A DNA stretch of 64,000 nucleotides from Paenibacillus baekrokdamisoli (GCF_003945345.1 NZ_AP019308.1:4915501-4979500); one strand, 5' to 3'; positions 27,583-37,388 are shown, counted from the first letter of the stretch. Notes: generated from the letters alone by a model not told the origin. Numbers and translations: made by a program.

Positions 27583-27645
27583 CTACCCTTTCACTCTCCC
27601 TAGCACGATGCCTTTCATGAATATTTTTTGTTGCCTCTCCTTCAC
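27583..27645 (-). pseudogene. Possible C-terminal remnant of a sugar ABC permease
   Basis: Minus-strand frame ending in FMKGIVLGRVKG then stop, which resembles the conserved C-terminal tail of MalG/LplC-type permeases (compare the intact permease here ending in QKYFVGGLKVGAIKG). About 21 codons, no own start region, directly after the binding-protein stop. Suggests that another permease gene once followed. Short, so tentative. Confidence 0.3.
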
Positions 27646-27652
27646 GTTTAAC

Positions 27653-29356
27653 TTATTGAGAAGACTTGTTATTATCTAAAAATAATTGTACTTGACTAAT
27701 CAGTTCCGCTTTTATCGCTTTTATATCCTTTTGTAATTTTTTATTTTGTTCCCATTTGGACTGCAATTTTGCCATTGCATTCGCTGGGTCAGGAATCATT
27801 CCCAATGTATACGGAAGTGTTAGTGATGAAACTTTAGCAAAATCCGGATTAGCCAACTGTGTTTTCACTTTTTGGTCAGAAAAGGTAAACCCTGCAAGTG
27901 GTGATTTCATATAGGCCTTTTGGTCTGATTGGTATTGGTAATATTTTATATATTGCTCCGGAATTGAGGTCGGTACTCGAATATAATTCGGGTTCCAAGT
28001 AAATTCATATCCTGGAAGGGCATAGTTATTAGCCAAATCAATACCATCCGGGAAAGAATACTTGCTATCCCCAACCGGTATCCAGTTCTTTCCTGGAACC
28101 CCGAATTCAAATAAATCATGATTTGCTTGATCAGCAAATAACCAATTTAAAAACATCATCGACCGGTCCAGATTTTTAGAAGATTTTGGGATAGCTATAA
28201 AATTCCAGGCCCGGAAATCTGTCAACATACTTTCTGGTTTCAATTCCCGTTGATTTCTGCTAACCATATACATACCCAATTCCGAACTTGGAACCCCAGA
28301 TTTTAAGCCACCATTGACAGAATCATAAGCAGTTATGGATTCAAAGTAAGCTGCAGATTTCCCAGATGTAAACATACTTTTCGGATCTTTTTGCATTATC
28401 GGATCCTTTTCGGTATATCCTTTGTCATGCCACTCTCGGGTCTTCGTGATGACACTATAATCCGGTACATTGAAAGGGAGCGGGAAGTCATTCATTTCTT
28501 CTAAAGCTGCTCCGGTTACAGTGGCATTAACGACTTTATTATCCTTAACAAACACCGTTCCACTAACATTCGGAGCCAAAGGTACACCTAACAATCCGGC
28601 TTTTGCTTGAGCAAGACTGTCCTCTTGATCCATATCAATAATATCTTTTGCCGAATAGTTACCGTCATTCCTCTCAGCAAAGGGAATCATATTTTTTTCA
28701 TTTTTTAGAATCGCATCAAAATACTTTTCTAAATCCTGAACACCGTTTATTGAAGTTATTCCATACTTATCCGCCAAATCCTTACGGTAAAAAAGCGTAA
28801 CCAGTGCACCGTAATTTTGAGTTAAAGGAACACCGTATACATGCGGCTTATTATCCGGGCCAATAAATTCATTATTCTTTAATAAACCTCCAGAAAAAGC
28901 TTTCTTCAATCCTGGATATTTATCATTATTAAAGAATTCATCCAGTATAAAATAGTTATCTTTCGCGACAAATTCGTTTAAGCTCATCCAAGGGGCATCA
29001 AACACCATGTCCATTTGTTCCCCAGCCGACATTTTAAGTTTTAATTTGTTGTTATAATCGGCTTGTGGGGTCCAAGTAATTTCCAATTTTGTGTTCAACG
29101 TATCTTTGGTCTGTTTTTCGAACTCAGCCACCACATCATCCATCTGTTTAGGTTTATCCCCCCAGAGCATAATCTTTAACGTAACTGGTTCTAATGATTT
29201 GCTTGCATCCGTGGTTGCCGTATTACTCGTTGTGTCACTTGTCCCCTTGTCCGATGGGGTTTGATTTCCACTTTTTCCTGTGCAAGATGCAAGAATGACC
29301 CCTAAGAGACAAAAGATTATTAACAAAGATACACTATGCTTGATACGTTTTTTCAT
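27653..29356 (-). CDS. Sugar ABC transporter substrate-binding lipoprotein (LplA/YtcQ-like)
   Basis: Extracellular solute-binding protein of 567 residues. Signal peptide with lipobox ILASC (Cys about 26) and a Ser/Thr-rich linker; the sequence then fits the large LplA/YtcQ-type family 1 binding proteins used with CUT1 importers for complex oligosaccharides. GGGAGG before the ATG. Third gene after the two permeases at 29.4-31.2 kb, 49 bases downstream. The ATPase is not encoded here, as expected for systems sharing an MsmX-type ATPase. Confidence 0.9.
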   Translation of the reverse strand: MKKRIKHSVSLLIIFCLLGVILASCTGKSGNQTPSDKGTSDTTSNTATTDASKSLEPVTLKIMLWGDKPKQMDDVVAEFEKQTKDTLNTKLEITWTPQADYNNKLKLKMSAGEQMDMVFDAPWMSLNEFVAKDNYFILDEFFNNDKYPGLKKAFSGGLLKNNEFIGPDNKPHVYGVPLTQNYGALVTLFYRKDLADKYGITSINGVQDLEKYFDAILKNEKNMIPFAERNDGNYSAKDIIDMDQEDSLAQAKAGLLGVPLAPNVSGTVFVKDNKVVNATVTGAALEEMNDFPLPFNVPDYSVITKTREWHDKGYTEKDPIMQKDPKSMFTSGKSAAYFESITAYDSVNGGLKSGVPSSELGMYMVSRNQRELKPESMLTDFRAWNFIAIPKSSKNLDRSMMFLNWLFADQANHDLFEFGVPGKNWIPVGDSKYSFPDGIDLANNYALPGYEFTWNPNYIRVPTSIPEQYIKYYQYQSDQKAYMKSPLAGFTFSDQKVKTQLANPDFAKVSSLTLPYTLGMIPDPANAMAKLQSKWEQNKKLQKDIKAIKAELISQVQLFLDNNKSSQ

Positions 29357-29405
29357 TTCTTTTCCTCCCTTTTTTTGTTTTATGCCAATCGGTTTTTCAC
29401 CGAGA

Positions 29406-30287
29406 CTAGCCTTTTATGGCTCCGACTTTCAATCCGCCGACAAAATACTTCTGCAAAAATGGGTACAAGAAGATAATGGGACCGATGGTAACAACAGCTG
29501 TCGCCAGCCTGACTGCATAAGATGGAGCGATTGGTGAGCCGGCAGGGGCACCTTTCGCGGCAATGGTGGCAGCCATGTCAATGTTCCGAATGATTCTCAT
29601 AATGATATATTGGAGTGAATACAACCGCGGATTATCAACATACAGCATTCCGGGGAACCAGGAAGACCAATAACCAAGTGCATAAAATAACCCGATAGTC
29701 GCAAGAGCAGGTAGGGATAGCGGCAGAACGATCCGGTATAAGATGGTCATTTCTCCTGCTCCCTCTATCTTGGCTGATTCAAACAATTCTACAGGTATAT
29801 CGTTAAAAAAATTGCGCATTAAAAACATATTCCATGGGCTTAGCAAGGCGGGAATGATATAAACCCAAATAGTATCAGAAAGATGCAAATACTTTGTAAT
29901 TAAGATATATTGCGGCACTATTCCCCCGCTGAATAGCATGGTAAAGTAAAAGTAAAAGTTTATGTAGTTCTTGTAATACAATCTTCTACCCGATAGGGCA
30001 TAAGAGGCAGCACAGGTAATTAGCAAACTGAGAAAGGTTCCGGTAATGGTGATAAATATTGTCACAAGGTACGCATCCGGAACTGTATTCGTGGAAAAAA
30101 TAGCTACATACGCTGCGACTGAAAATTTATGGGGGAAAATTGAATATCCTTCCCTTAACAAACTCCCTTCATCAGTAAAGGAACTGAACATTACCAAGAG
30201 AAATGGATAGAGACATATCAACGCAAACAATGAAGAAAGTATATACATCAGACCATTTATCGACTTCACTAAATTAGATTTTTTCAC
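29406..30287 (-). CDS. Sugar ABC transporter permease, LplC/MalG-like
   Basis: Inner-membrane CUT1 permease, about 293 residues, six hydrophobic segments, with the EAA loop VELFESAKIEGAGEMTILYR contacting the ATPase and the usual C-terminal tail GLKVGAIKG. The start is probably GTG 30287, because AAAGGAG touches the in-frame ATG at 30296 but sits 9 bases before the GTG. Pairs with the LplB-like gene upstream. Confidence 0.9.
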   Translation of the reverse strand: MKKSNLVKSINGLMYILSSLFALICLYPFLLVMFSSFTDEGSLLREGYSIFPHKFSVAAYVAIFSTNTVPDAYLVTIFITITGTFLSLLITCAASYALSGRRLYYKNYINFYFYFTMLFSGGIVPQYILITKYLHLSDTIWVYIIPALLSPWNMFLMRNFFNDIPVELFESAKIEGAGEMTILYRIVLPLSLPALATIGLFYALGYWSSWFPGMLYVDNPRLYSLQYIIMRIIRNIDMAATIAAKGAPAGSPIAPSYAVRLATAVVTIGPIIFLYPFLQKYFVGGLKVGAIKG

Positions 30288-30301
30288 GTTTGTCATCTCC
30301 T

Positions 30302-31240
30302 TTAAAAAATCGCTGATTCTTTATCGTATCGCTTAGTTAGTTTGTTGCACAATAACACCAACGTAAAGCCAACTATCGATTGATATAAACCAATAGCTGC
30401 AGTCATGCCCATTGAACCGGAAGTCCTTATGGAACGGAATACATAGGTGTCGATGACATCCGTTGTCGAATACAACATCGAATTATCTCCTATCAAAGAG
30501 AAAATCATTTCCAAATTGCCTACAAATATATTTCCCAGACTAAGCAGGAACAGAATAACGATTGTACTCTTCAGAAGAGGTAAGGTAATGCGGAAAATTT
30601 GCTGAAGCCGATTAGCTCCATCCATTTTGGCAGCCTCATACAGTTCTTTGTCTATTCCGATAATGGCGGCCATATACACGATAGCTCCAAACCCTGCCCC
30701 TTTCCAAATGTTAATGAGAACAAATATGGTTGGCCAGACACCAGGGCTGATATATACATCTAAGGTCTGATCCGTAATATATTTATAAAGTTGGTTGATT
30801 ACACCAGTATCGGTACTTAAAAAAGCTACCGAAAATAAACCCACTGTTGGCCAGGTGATAAAATTGGGCAAAATCATGACAGATTGGATAACCCTTACAA
30901 CCGCATTTCGTCCGAGTTCAGTTAAAACGATAGCAATTGTTAAAGCGACAATCGTTCCAGATACAATAAAAAGCATATTTAAATAAATAGTGTTTAGAGT
31001 AATAATTAACCAATCATGGCCAGCGAAGAAAAATTTAAAATTATCAACACCCACAAATTTACTGTGGAATAGCCCTTTCATTGGATTGAAATCCTGAAAG
31101 GCAATAACCAAACCAACCATCGGTAAATAGGCAAATATTAAACTGAACAATACAGCGGGAAGCACCATAAAATACAGGTTTCTGTTATTAATTAAATCTC
31201 TCATACCTTTGTGTTTATTTATTCGACTCTGGAATTTCAT
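30302..31240 (-). CDS. Sugar ABC transporter permease, LplB/MalF-like
   Basis: CUT1 inner-membrane permease, 312 residues, with the EAA motif KELYEAAKMDGANRLQQIFR followed by ITLPLLKSTIV, six hydrophobic segments and an LplB-like N-terminus (YFMVLPAVLFSLIFAYLPMV). AGGTGG before the ATG. First gene of the LplB-LplC-binding protein operon. Upstream lie inverted repeats and the remnant of a sialidase-like gene, so this transporter may have served a lost catabolic gene. Confidence 0.9.
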   Translation of the reverse strand: MKFQSRINKHKGMRDLINNRNLYFMVLPAVLFSLIFAYLPMVGLVIAFQDFNPMKGLFHSKFVGVDNFKFFFAGHDWLIITLNTIYLNMLFIVSGTIVALTIAIVLTELGRNAVVRVIQSVMILPNFITWPTVGLFSVAFLSTDTGVINQLYKYITDQTLDVYISPGVWPTIFVLINIWKGAGFGAIVYMAAIIGIDKELYEAAKMDGANRLQQIFRITLPLLKSTIVILFLLSLGNIFVGNLEMIFSLIGDNSMLYSTTDVIDTYVFRSIRTSGSMGMTAAIGLYQSIVGFTLVLLCNKLTKRYDKESAIF

Positions 31241-31289
31241 AATCTAGTACCACCTATGGTTGAATTGTAAAAAGAATATTTGGAAATAA

Positions 31290-31341
31290 AACGCTTTCAT
31301 TAATGAAAGACAACCTGGACAGGATATAAACCGAAAGCGTT
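31290..31341. promoter_or_regulatory. Inverted repeat upstream of the lplB-type operon
   Basis: AACGCTTTC (31290-31298) and GAAAGCGTT (31333-31341) are perfect inverted copies 34 bases apart, each resembling half of a CcpA/LacI-type operator. Position 50-100 bases before the permease start suggests transcription control. Confidence 0.4.
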
Positions 31342-31356
31342 CTCTATTAGATTTCA

Positions 31357-31388
31357 TTTAACATCTCCTATAAGATCTTTATGTTAAA
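31357..31388. promoter_or_regulatory. Dyad TTTAACAT / ATGTTAAA upstream of the lplB-type operon
   Basis: Perfect 8-bp inverted repeat separated by 16 bases (31357-31364 and 31381-31388). Could be an AraC-type regulator site or a small hairpin. No assignment possible from sequence. Confidence 0.35.
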
Positions 31389-31588
31389 TCTCTTCTTTCC
31401 CTAATAATCATATTCTTTTACTTATAATGCGTCTTTGATTAAAAGAATGTTATTTTGTCAAAAACTACGTTTTTCAAAATTTAAAGCTTCTTAAATATAT
31501 TGTATTTATGTTCCCATTCTTCCGTATCTTGCGGATCAAACAGTCTTACATCTCACATTCTGGTGACAGACTATCTGTAAATTCCATA

Positions 31589-31735
31589 TCAGGTGCTATC
31601 CAGTAATGACATGATTATCTTAACTTCAGCAAGTACATCTCCTCCGGGCAACACCGTTAGCGTCGAGGCATGGCCGTTCCGAAACGATCGGCGATCCTCA
31701 CATATGTACTCTTTTGTGGCTGAACTATATTTCAT
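31589..31735 (-). pseudogene. N-terminal remnant of a sialidase/BNR-type gene
   Basis: A strong ribosome site AGGAGGAG precedes ATG 31735. The frame then reads FRNGHASTLTVLPGGDVLAE, which fits the start of sialidase-family (BNR repeat) proteins, whose typical text is CHASTLVELPDGDLLAAWFGG. The similarity stops after LA, and the frame ends after 48 codons. Over 350 residues are missing, so it is a deletion remnant. It keeps its own upstream control region, with a cre-like site at 31852. Confidence 0.6.
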
Positions 31736-31851
31736 TTGTTATCTCCTCCTAACTATGCTTAGCTAAGTGCTGTTAAGTAATGCAACCATGAAGCGTAATG
31801 CCCCTTTTCCTAGCCGCAAAAGGGCACGCCGGATAGTTTTAACCACTCGTT

Positions 31852-31865
31852 TGAGAGCGCTTCCA
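31852..31865 (+). promoter_or_regulatory. cre-like site upstream of the sialidase remnant
   Basis: TGAGAGCGCTTCCA fits TGWNANCGNTNWCA with one mismatch. It lies between the remnant gene and the histidine kinase, so it could have controlled either. The remaining bases of 31741-32111 show no gene. Confidence 0.45.
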
Positions 31866-32111
31866 AGCTCGCTCGACCAACATAATCATAAAAAAATATG
31901 GGGGATAAGTCTTTGTTGAAAATGACGTTGTTTTGTCAAAACCTATGAATTTCCGTTGCTATTGATTCTTACGCCGATCGCTAACTAGACAATCTCCAGA
32001 GATGGTGTAACATCTCCATAACTTGAATGATGCATGAAGGAATTCATGACGGCGCGTTGAATAGGTTGGAACCAACATATCGCGAGCCTGAAGACGAAAT
32101 GAGGGAATAGA

Positions 32112-33944
32112 TTGAAAATTCAGGAAATTTATTCGCGTCTAAGCATCAAATACAAAATACTGATCTCATTCTATCTCATCATATTGACAACCTCTCTATC
32201 GCTTGGCTATTACTCGTATTACATTGCCAGACAAAGCGTCATGGATAAGGTCAGTTCCGCCAATTTGGAAATCGCTAGGAAAATAAGCAGCAACCTTGAT
32301 TTTCTGCAGAAGGACATGATCGGCATATCCGTGTCCCTTAGCGTTGACCCCGCCGTGCAAACGATACTGAATTCACAGGGAAGCAGCCTGAAACAAGAAC
32401 TTGGCTACTTGAACTCGGCGGACGTTCTAATCGGAAACTCCCTCAAGTCCATCACCAATCTGGTAGCCTCCAAAAGTTATCCCATCGACCTCATTCTGTA
32501 CGCCAACGATCAGGACTTCACTCCATTTCATATCACGAATAACTCTACCGTGAAAGTGAAAGGGTTTTCAGAGATTATGCACACAGATGAATACAACGAG
32601 GCTCTGGCGGCGAATGGCCGTGCCGTATGGTTCGTCCAAGAGAAAGCCGGACGGTTTTTCAGCAATGCCAAGCCCAACATCGCAGTCGGCAAAATCATAA
32701 AGGATCTGACGACGCTAAAGGTAATCGGCTTCCTGCTCATTAGCATAAACGAGCAGATGATCAAGGATACTTCCTCCCTTGGCTTGCAATTGGATAAGGG
32801 TAGCATTGCCATTACCGACAAAGATCTCAAAGTGATTTCTTACGCCGGTTCAGAGTATTATTCGAATATGATCAAAAATCAGAAATTCATTGGATTGACC
32901 AATACTGACAAGGATGGTTACGTCTTCGACAAAATTTCCAACCAAGAGATGCTGGTAGCCTACAGTAGCGGTAACCTATCCGGCTGGCATGTTTATTATG
33001 CAGTACTGACTGACACTCTTACCCGGAAAGTGAATTCGATTAGAACGTTCACCGCGGTAGCCATTTTGACCTGCATCGTCCTATCCTTTCCCATCGTTCT
33101 CTGGATTCTCTCTTCCTTGACTACTCCGATCTATACGATGCTGAAATCGATGAAACGATTTCAGAAAGGCAACTTCGATGAAAAGGTGAAAATCGTTTAT
33201 CTAGATGAAATGGGAGAGTTATCCCTTGGCTACAACAGAATGATTACGGAAATCAAGGACCTAATCGACAGAGCATACATCTCTCAAATCAAAGAGCGTG
33301 AAGCGGAATTAAATGCCCTGCAGGCGCAAATCAACCCCCACTTCCTCTATAACACACTTGACATGATTTTAATGAAAGCCGAGAGAAACAAGGAATCCGA
33401 TATCGCGGATATGATCTATTCCCTTTCACAGCTTTTTCGCCTGAGCCTGAACCGTGGAAATACGTATACGATCATCGCAAGGGAGAAAGAACTCATCGAG
33501 CACTATCTGCTTTTGCAGAAAATCCGGTTTAAAAGCAGGCTGCAATATGAAATTCTGATTGACGACGAGATCCTGAACTACAAGATTCCGAAACTTATCC
33601 TGCAGCCGTTCGTCGAAAACGCCATCGTACACGGCATCGAAAGCCTGAAGAGCAACGGCGTCTTGACGATCAAAGGATATCTTGAAGACGGCAGTATTAA
33701 ATTGCTCGTGGAGGATAACGGAAACGGAATGATGCAGGAGCAATTGGACCGTCTGTTCACTCCTAATGAACTTACGGAAAGAATAGATTCGCCCGCCATA
33801 ACAGGAGGATATGCCATCCGAAATGTGAACGAGAGGCTTAAGCTGGCCTATAAAGACAAGTACACGCTGAAATTCACCAGCGAACCTGGTAAAGGAATGA
33901 CGGTCGAAATTACGATTCATGACTTCATACGATCCGCAACTTAG
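32112..33944 (+). CDS. YesM-type sensor histidine kinase
   Basis: Membrane sensor of 610 residues. TM1 about 14-34, extracellular sensor (dCache-like) about 35-300, TM2 about 305-330, HAMP about 330-385, then the His_kinase motif AQINPHFLYNTLDMI carrying the phosphorylated His, ENAIVHGIES (N box) and VEDNGNGM (G box). TTG start with GAGGG 6 bases upstream. Followed 11 bases later by its YesN-type regulator. Such pairs usually sense extracellular oligosaccharides and switch on a neighbouring CUT1 transporter; here one transporter operon lies on each side. Confidence 0.93.
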   Translation: MKIQEIYSRLSIKYKILISFYLIILTTSLSLGYYSYYIARQSVMDKVSSANLEIARKISSNLDFLQKDMIGISVSLSVDPAVQTILNSQGSSLKQELGYLNSADVLIGNSLKSITNLVASKSYPIDLILYANDQDFTPFHITNNSTVKVKGFSEIMHTDEYNEALAANGRAVWFVQEKAGRFFSNAKPNIAVGKIIKDLTTLKVIGFLLISINEQMIKDTSSLGLQLDKGSIAITDKDLKVISYAGSEYYSNMIKNQKFIGLTNTDKDGYVFDKISNQEMLVAYSSGNLSGWHVYYAVLTDTLTRKVNSIRTFTAVAILTCIVLSFPIVLWILSSLTTPIYTMLKSMKRFQKGNFDEKVKIVYLDEMGELSLGYNRMITEIKDLIDRAYISQIKEREAELNALQAQINPHFLYNTLDMILMKAERNKESDIADMIYSLSQLFRLSLNRGNTYTIIAREKELIEHYLLLQKIRFKSRLQYEILIDDEILNYKIPKLILQPFVENAIVHGIESLKSNGVLTIKGYLEDGSIKLLVEDNGNGMMQEQLDRLFTPNELTERIDSPAITGGYAIRNVNERLKLAYKDKYTLKFTSEPGKGMTVEITIHDFIRSAT

Positions 33945-33955
33945 GAGGAATTCGA

Positions 33956-35551
33956 ATGATAAAGCTATTCGTCGTCGATGACGAAGAGGAAATCAGAAGG
34001 GGAATCATTGAAAATACGGATTGGGAAGGGAACGGAATCGTCATTTGCGGAGAAGCCGATAATGGGGACGATGCGTTGACGCTGATTGAAGAAAGCGAAC
34101 CGGACATCCTCCTCATCGATGTCAGAATGCCCGGGTTAAGCGGTTTGCAGGTTGTCGAGTCCCTTCAGTCGACCAAACGGCTCGTCAAATCGATCATTCT
34201 AAGTGGGTATGACGACTTTTCTTACGCGCAGAAAGCGCTTAAGTCAGGTGCATGCGACTATTTGCTTAAGCCTTGCCGTTCCAAGGATATTCTGGAAGCC
34301 GTCCTTAAAGTCAAAGAACTGATTCTCGTTGAAAACACTCACGTGAACGCCTTAGAGAAACTCAAAACACAATATCAGGAAGGTCTTCCTCTCATCAAGG
34401 AGAAGTTTTTATTGCGGATGCTCAACAATCGGTTAAAGATCAACGCGAAATTGCTCCAGAACTTCGAAATCCTTGGTTTAAAAATAAAACCGACCAACTT
34501 TGCGGTCATCGTAATCCAGATTATCGATTTCCATTCGTATGCCGAGCAGCATTCCTATCAGGATATCGAATTAATGAAATACGCCATGAAAAATATCGTC
34601 ATCGAGCTCATTCAGCATGAATACGACTGTGAAATATGCGAGGATGCCGCCGGGTTTTCTATAATCGCCAATTGCCGCGACGGCAGCTCCGAACGTCTCG
34701 TCCCGTTATTCGAAACAATTAATTCGAATACGGTCAAATATTTGGGATTCTCCTTATTGATCGGGATTGGTACTTATTATCGAAACATCGAGGATCTTAT
34801 CTATTCTTATGATGAAGCAATGAAATGCCTTGAATTCGCCTTTATACTCGGAAACAATAAAGTGCTCCACTATAGTGCGATCCCCAAATTCGGCCAAACG
34901 AAATCGGTATATCCGATTAACGAGGAAAAGCGTCTAATCGAATCCGTCGCAAGCGGCCGAAGCGAAGATCTGACTGACAGACTTGAAGCCTATTTGTCGA
35001 TCCTGGTTAACAACAATCCATCCAAAGATTACATTCAGAAATCCTGCCTCGCGCTCATTGTGTCGTTATATCATTTATGCTTGGATAAAGACATCGATCC
35101 GGAGAAAATTTTCGGTTCTTATTTTTCTTCCTTGGATCATTTGGTGCAATTTCATTCCCTGAATCAAATTAAAGAAAAGGTCACTGAACTTGTCGGAAAA
35201 GTCACGGAAGCGATTCAAAGATCAAGACACAGCAATCGAATCATCATGGTAGCGTTAAAATATATCGAGGATCATTATAACGGTAACCTAACTCTTGAAC
35301 TGGTCGCAAACCAGGTTTACGTAAACCCGAAATATCTCAGCATGCTGTTCAAACAAACGACCGGCGAAAACTTCGTCGATTATATTCAAACCCTTCGAAT
35401 CGAAAAAGCCTGCGAGCTTCTGAAAGACTTGAAATTGAAAACATACGAGGTTGCGAATCAAGTCGGTTATTCAGACGAGAAGTATTTCTCTCATATCTTT
35501 AAGAAAATAAAGGGAATGCCTCCAAGCCAATTCAGGGATCATCGTCTATAA
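33956..35551 (+). CDS. YesN-type response regulator with AraC DNA-binding domain
   Basis: 531 residues. Receiver domain about 1-120 with acidic pair DDE (8-10), phosphorylated Asp55 in LLIDVRMPG and Lys in LLKPC; a middle region of about 280 residues; C-terminal double AraC HTH (LELVANQVYVNPKYLSMLFK and VANQVGYSDEKYFSHIFKK). AGGAGG before ATG. Cotranscribed with the sensor; likely activates the convergent transporter at 35.6-38.8 kb or the divergent lpl-type operon. Confidence 0.93.
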   Translation: MIKLFVVDDEEEIRRGIIENTDWEGNGIVICGEADNGDDALTLIEESEPDILLIDVRMPGLSGLQVVESLQSTKRLVKSIILSGYDDFSYAQKALKSGACDYLLKPCRSKDILEAVLKVKELILVENTHVNALEKLKTQYQEGLPLIKEKFLLRMLNNRLKINAKLLQNFEILGLKIKPTNFAVIVIQIIDFHSYAEQHSYQDIELMKYAMKNIVIELIQHEYDCEICEDAAGFSIIANCRDGSSERLVPLFETINSNTVKYLGFSLLIGIGTYYRNIEDLIYSYDEAMKCLEFAFILGNNKVLHYSAIPKFGQTKSVYPINEEKRLIESVASGRSEDLTDRLEAYLSILVNNNPSKDYIQKSCLALIVSLYHLCLDKDIDPEKIFGSYFSSLDHLVQFHSLNQIKEKVTELVGKVTEAIQRSRHSNRIIMVALKYIEDHYNGNLTLELVANQVYVNPKYLSMLFKQTTGENFVDYIQTLRIEKACELLKDLKLKTYEVANQVGYSDEKYFSHIFKKIKGMPPSQFRDHRL

Positions 35552-35556
35552 CAAAA

Positions 35557-35581
35557 GCTCCCTCCGGGGACCGGAAGGAGC
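35557..35581. terminator. Bidirectional terminator between the response regulator and the convergent permease
   Basis: GCTCCCTCCGG / CCGGAAGGAGC hairpin, with TTTTG on the minus side and an AT-rich tail on the plus side. It separates two convergent operons. Confidence 0.75.
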
Positions 35582-35596
35582 AAATGATAATTTAAT

Positions 35597-36445
35597 TTAT
35601 CCTTTCACGGCCCCGGCGGTCATTCCTTGGATAATATACTTGCTGAATATCGAATAAATAAGAATAACCGGCAATGTTACGGCAACAAGTGCAGCCATGA
35701 ACAGCGTATATTGCGTCGTATACATCTGGTTAAAATCGTTGAGACCAACGGATACCGTTCGCAAAGCTGGATTGTTTACTAATATTAAAGAAAAAGGAAA
35801 CTCATTCCAAGTTCCGATGAAATTGAAAATAATAATGGTCGAGATAATAGGCTTGCATAACGGAAACATGACCCGGAACAACAAATCGGACGTTTTGGCC
35901 CCCTCCATGATCGCTGCCTCTTCGATTTCATAGGAAACTGTTTTCACGAAGCCTTCGATTAAAATAACCGACATCGGCAATGAATAGGCAATGTAAGGCA
36001 AAAACAAGGTATACCAGGCGTCTCCGAGACCCAACAGCTTAAATTGGATAAATACGGGGATCAATAAGGATAACGTAGGCACGATCATTCCGGAAAGAAA
36101 CAGCAGGTAGATGAGATTCCTTCCTTTAAACCGATATCTGGAAAGGAAATAACCGACAATAAAAGCCAGCACTGTTCCGATAATGACAGAAACTATGCTT
36201 AAATAGGCGGAGTTCATAAAATAGGTACCCATTTTCCCTGTAAAGATGGCTCTCTTATAGTTGTCAAATCTCGGATCTAACGCAAGGGCCGTAATATTTC
36301 CCAAAAAATCTTTATCTTCCCGAAGCGAGGAATTGATTAGCCACAGCACCGGAAAAATACAGGATAGCGAAAAGGCCAGCACTACGGCATTGATCGAAAA
36401 TTTCACCAGAAAGGAAACGGGCTTTAATGCGAGATTAGCTCTCAT
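35597..36445 (-). CDS. Sugar ABC transporter permease, MalG-like
   Basis: CUT1 inner-membrane permease of 282 residues with the EAA loop YEIEEAAIMEGAKTSDLLFR and the C-terminal tail GMTAGAVKG. Its start overlaps the end of the MalF-like gene by 11 bases, with AGGGAG upstream, so the two are coupled. Last gene of a binding protein-MalF-MalG operon. Confidence 0.9.
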   Translation of the reverse strand: MRANLALKPVSFLVKFSINAVVLAFSLSCIFPVLWLINSSLREDKDFLGNITALALDPRFDNYKRAIFTGKMGTYFMNSAYLSIVSVIIGTVLAFIVGYFLSRYRFKGRNLIYLLFLSGMIVPTLSLLIPVFIQFKLLGLGDAWYTLFLPYIAYSLPMSVILIEGFVKTVSYEIEEAAIMEGAKTSDLLFRVMFPLCKPIISTIIIFNFIGTWNEFPFSLILVNNPALRTVSVGLNDFNQMYTTQYTLFMAALVAVTLPVILIYSIFSKYIIQGMTAGAVKG

Positions 36446-37319
36446 ATTTTCTCCCTCCGAGCAGCGACCGGATCAGCAGAGTGATGAGAAGGGTCAAAAG
36501 CAGGATGCCGATGGAAACCGCGTTGGCATAGCTTAATTTCATTTCCCTGAATGCTGTCGTGTAAGCATATAACCCCATTACCGACGAGCTTTTCCCCGGA
36601 CCCCCGCCGGTCAAGACCAAGATGTGATCAAAAGCCTTCATGGAACCAATGATGCAAAAGGTGATGCAGATTTTTAAAGTGCCATATATCATAGGGATCG
36701 TGACATACAAGGTTCTTTTCCATCCGGACGCACCGTCCATTTCGGCGGATTCCATTAGATCCGCGGGGATCGAACCGATTGCGCTCAGCAGGATGACCAG
36801 GTAAAAACCGACGAACTGCCATATCACCGGAACAGCGACTGTCCTCATGATGATGCTGGGATCGTCCAACCAAAACATAATATAATGCTCCAAGCCTAAC
36901 TGCCGGAGGATGAAGTTCAGAATGCCAATGTCATAATTGTAGATCAGCTGCCACATCAGCCCGATGACCACGGAAGAGATCACGACTGGAAAAAACATGA
37001 CATACCGATGAAACGCCTTAAACCTAAGCCACTTCATCGTAAATAGCAGCGCGAACACAAAGGCGATGCCCACTTGGCCGATGACCATGAAGAGCGTAAA
37101 AATGGTGCTATTTTTAAATGAAAACCAAAAATCGTCGTCTCGCAATAATTCCACGTATTTATCAAACCAAACGAATTGCTTGACCGAACCGCCAGTCCAT
37201 TCAAACAGGCTGTAATAAAAGGAAACGAACGTCGGAACGATAGCCATGAAGAAATACAGTCCAACGGGGATACTCAAGTAGAGAAACAGAGTCCTCGGTT
37301 TAATCGCTACGTTTTTCAT
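36435..37319 (-). CDS. Sugar ABC transporter permease, MalF-like
   Basis: CUT1 inner-membrane permease of 294 residues, six hydrophobic segments, EAA loop ADLMESAEMDGASGWKRTLY followed by VTIPMIYGTLK. AGGAG before ATG. Follows the binding-protein gene after a 69-base spacer containing a stem-loop. Confidence 0.9.
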   Translation of the reverse strand: MKNVAIKPRTLFLYLSIPVGLYFFMAIVPTFVSFYYSLFEWTGGSVKQFVWFDKYVELLRDDDFWFSFKNSTIFTLFMVIGQVGIAFVFALLFTMKWLRFKAFHRYVMFFPVVISSVVIGLMWQLIYNYDIGILNFILRQLGLEHYIMFWLDDPSIIMRTVAVPVIWQFVGFYLVILLSAIGSIPADLMESAEMDGASGWKRTLYVTIPMIYGTLKICITFCIIGSMKAFDHILVLTGGGPGKSSSVMGLYAYTTAFREMKLSYANAVSIGILLLTLLITLLIRSLLGGRKYES

Positions 37320-37339
37320 AGATCTCTCCTAAATAGAAT

Positions 37340-37363
37340 CCGAAGTGCGAAATTACACTTCGG
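37340..37363 (-). promoter_or_regulatory. Stem-loop between the binding-protein and permease genes
   Basis: CCGAAGTG / CACTTCGG with an 8-base loop and no T-run. Such intercistronic hairpins typically protect the abundant upstream binding-protein message and lower the expression of the permeases; this role is inferred. Confidence 0.5.
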
Positions 37364-37388
37364 ACAGGTTTGGCCTCTATTTTCTTAT

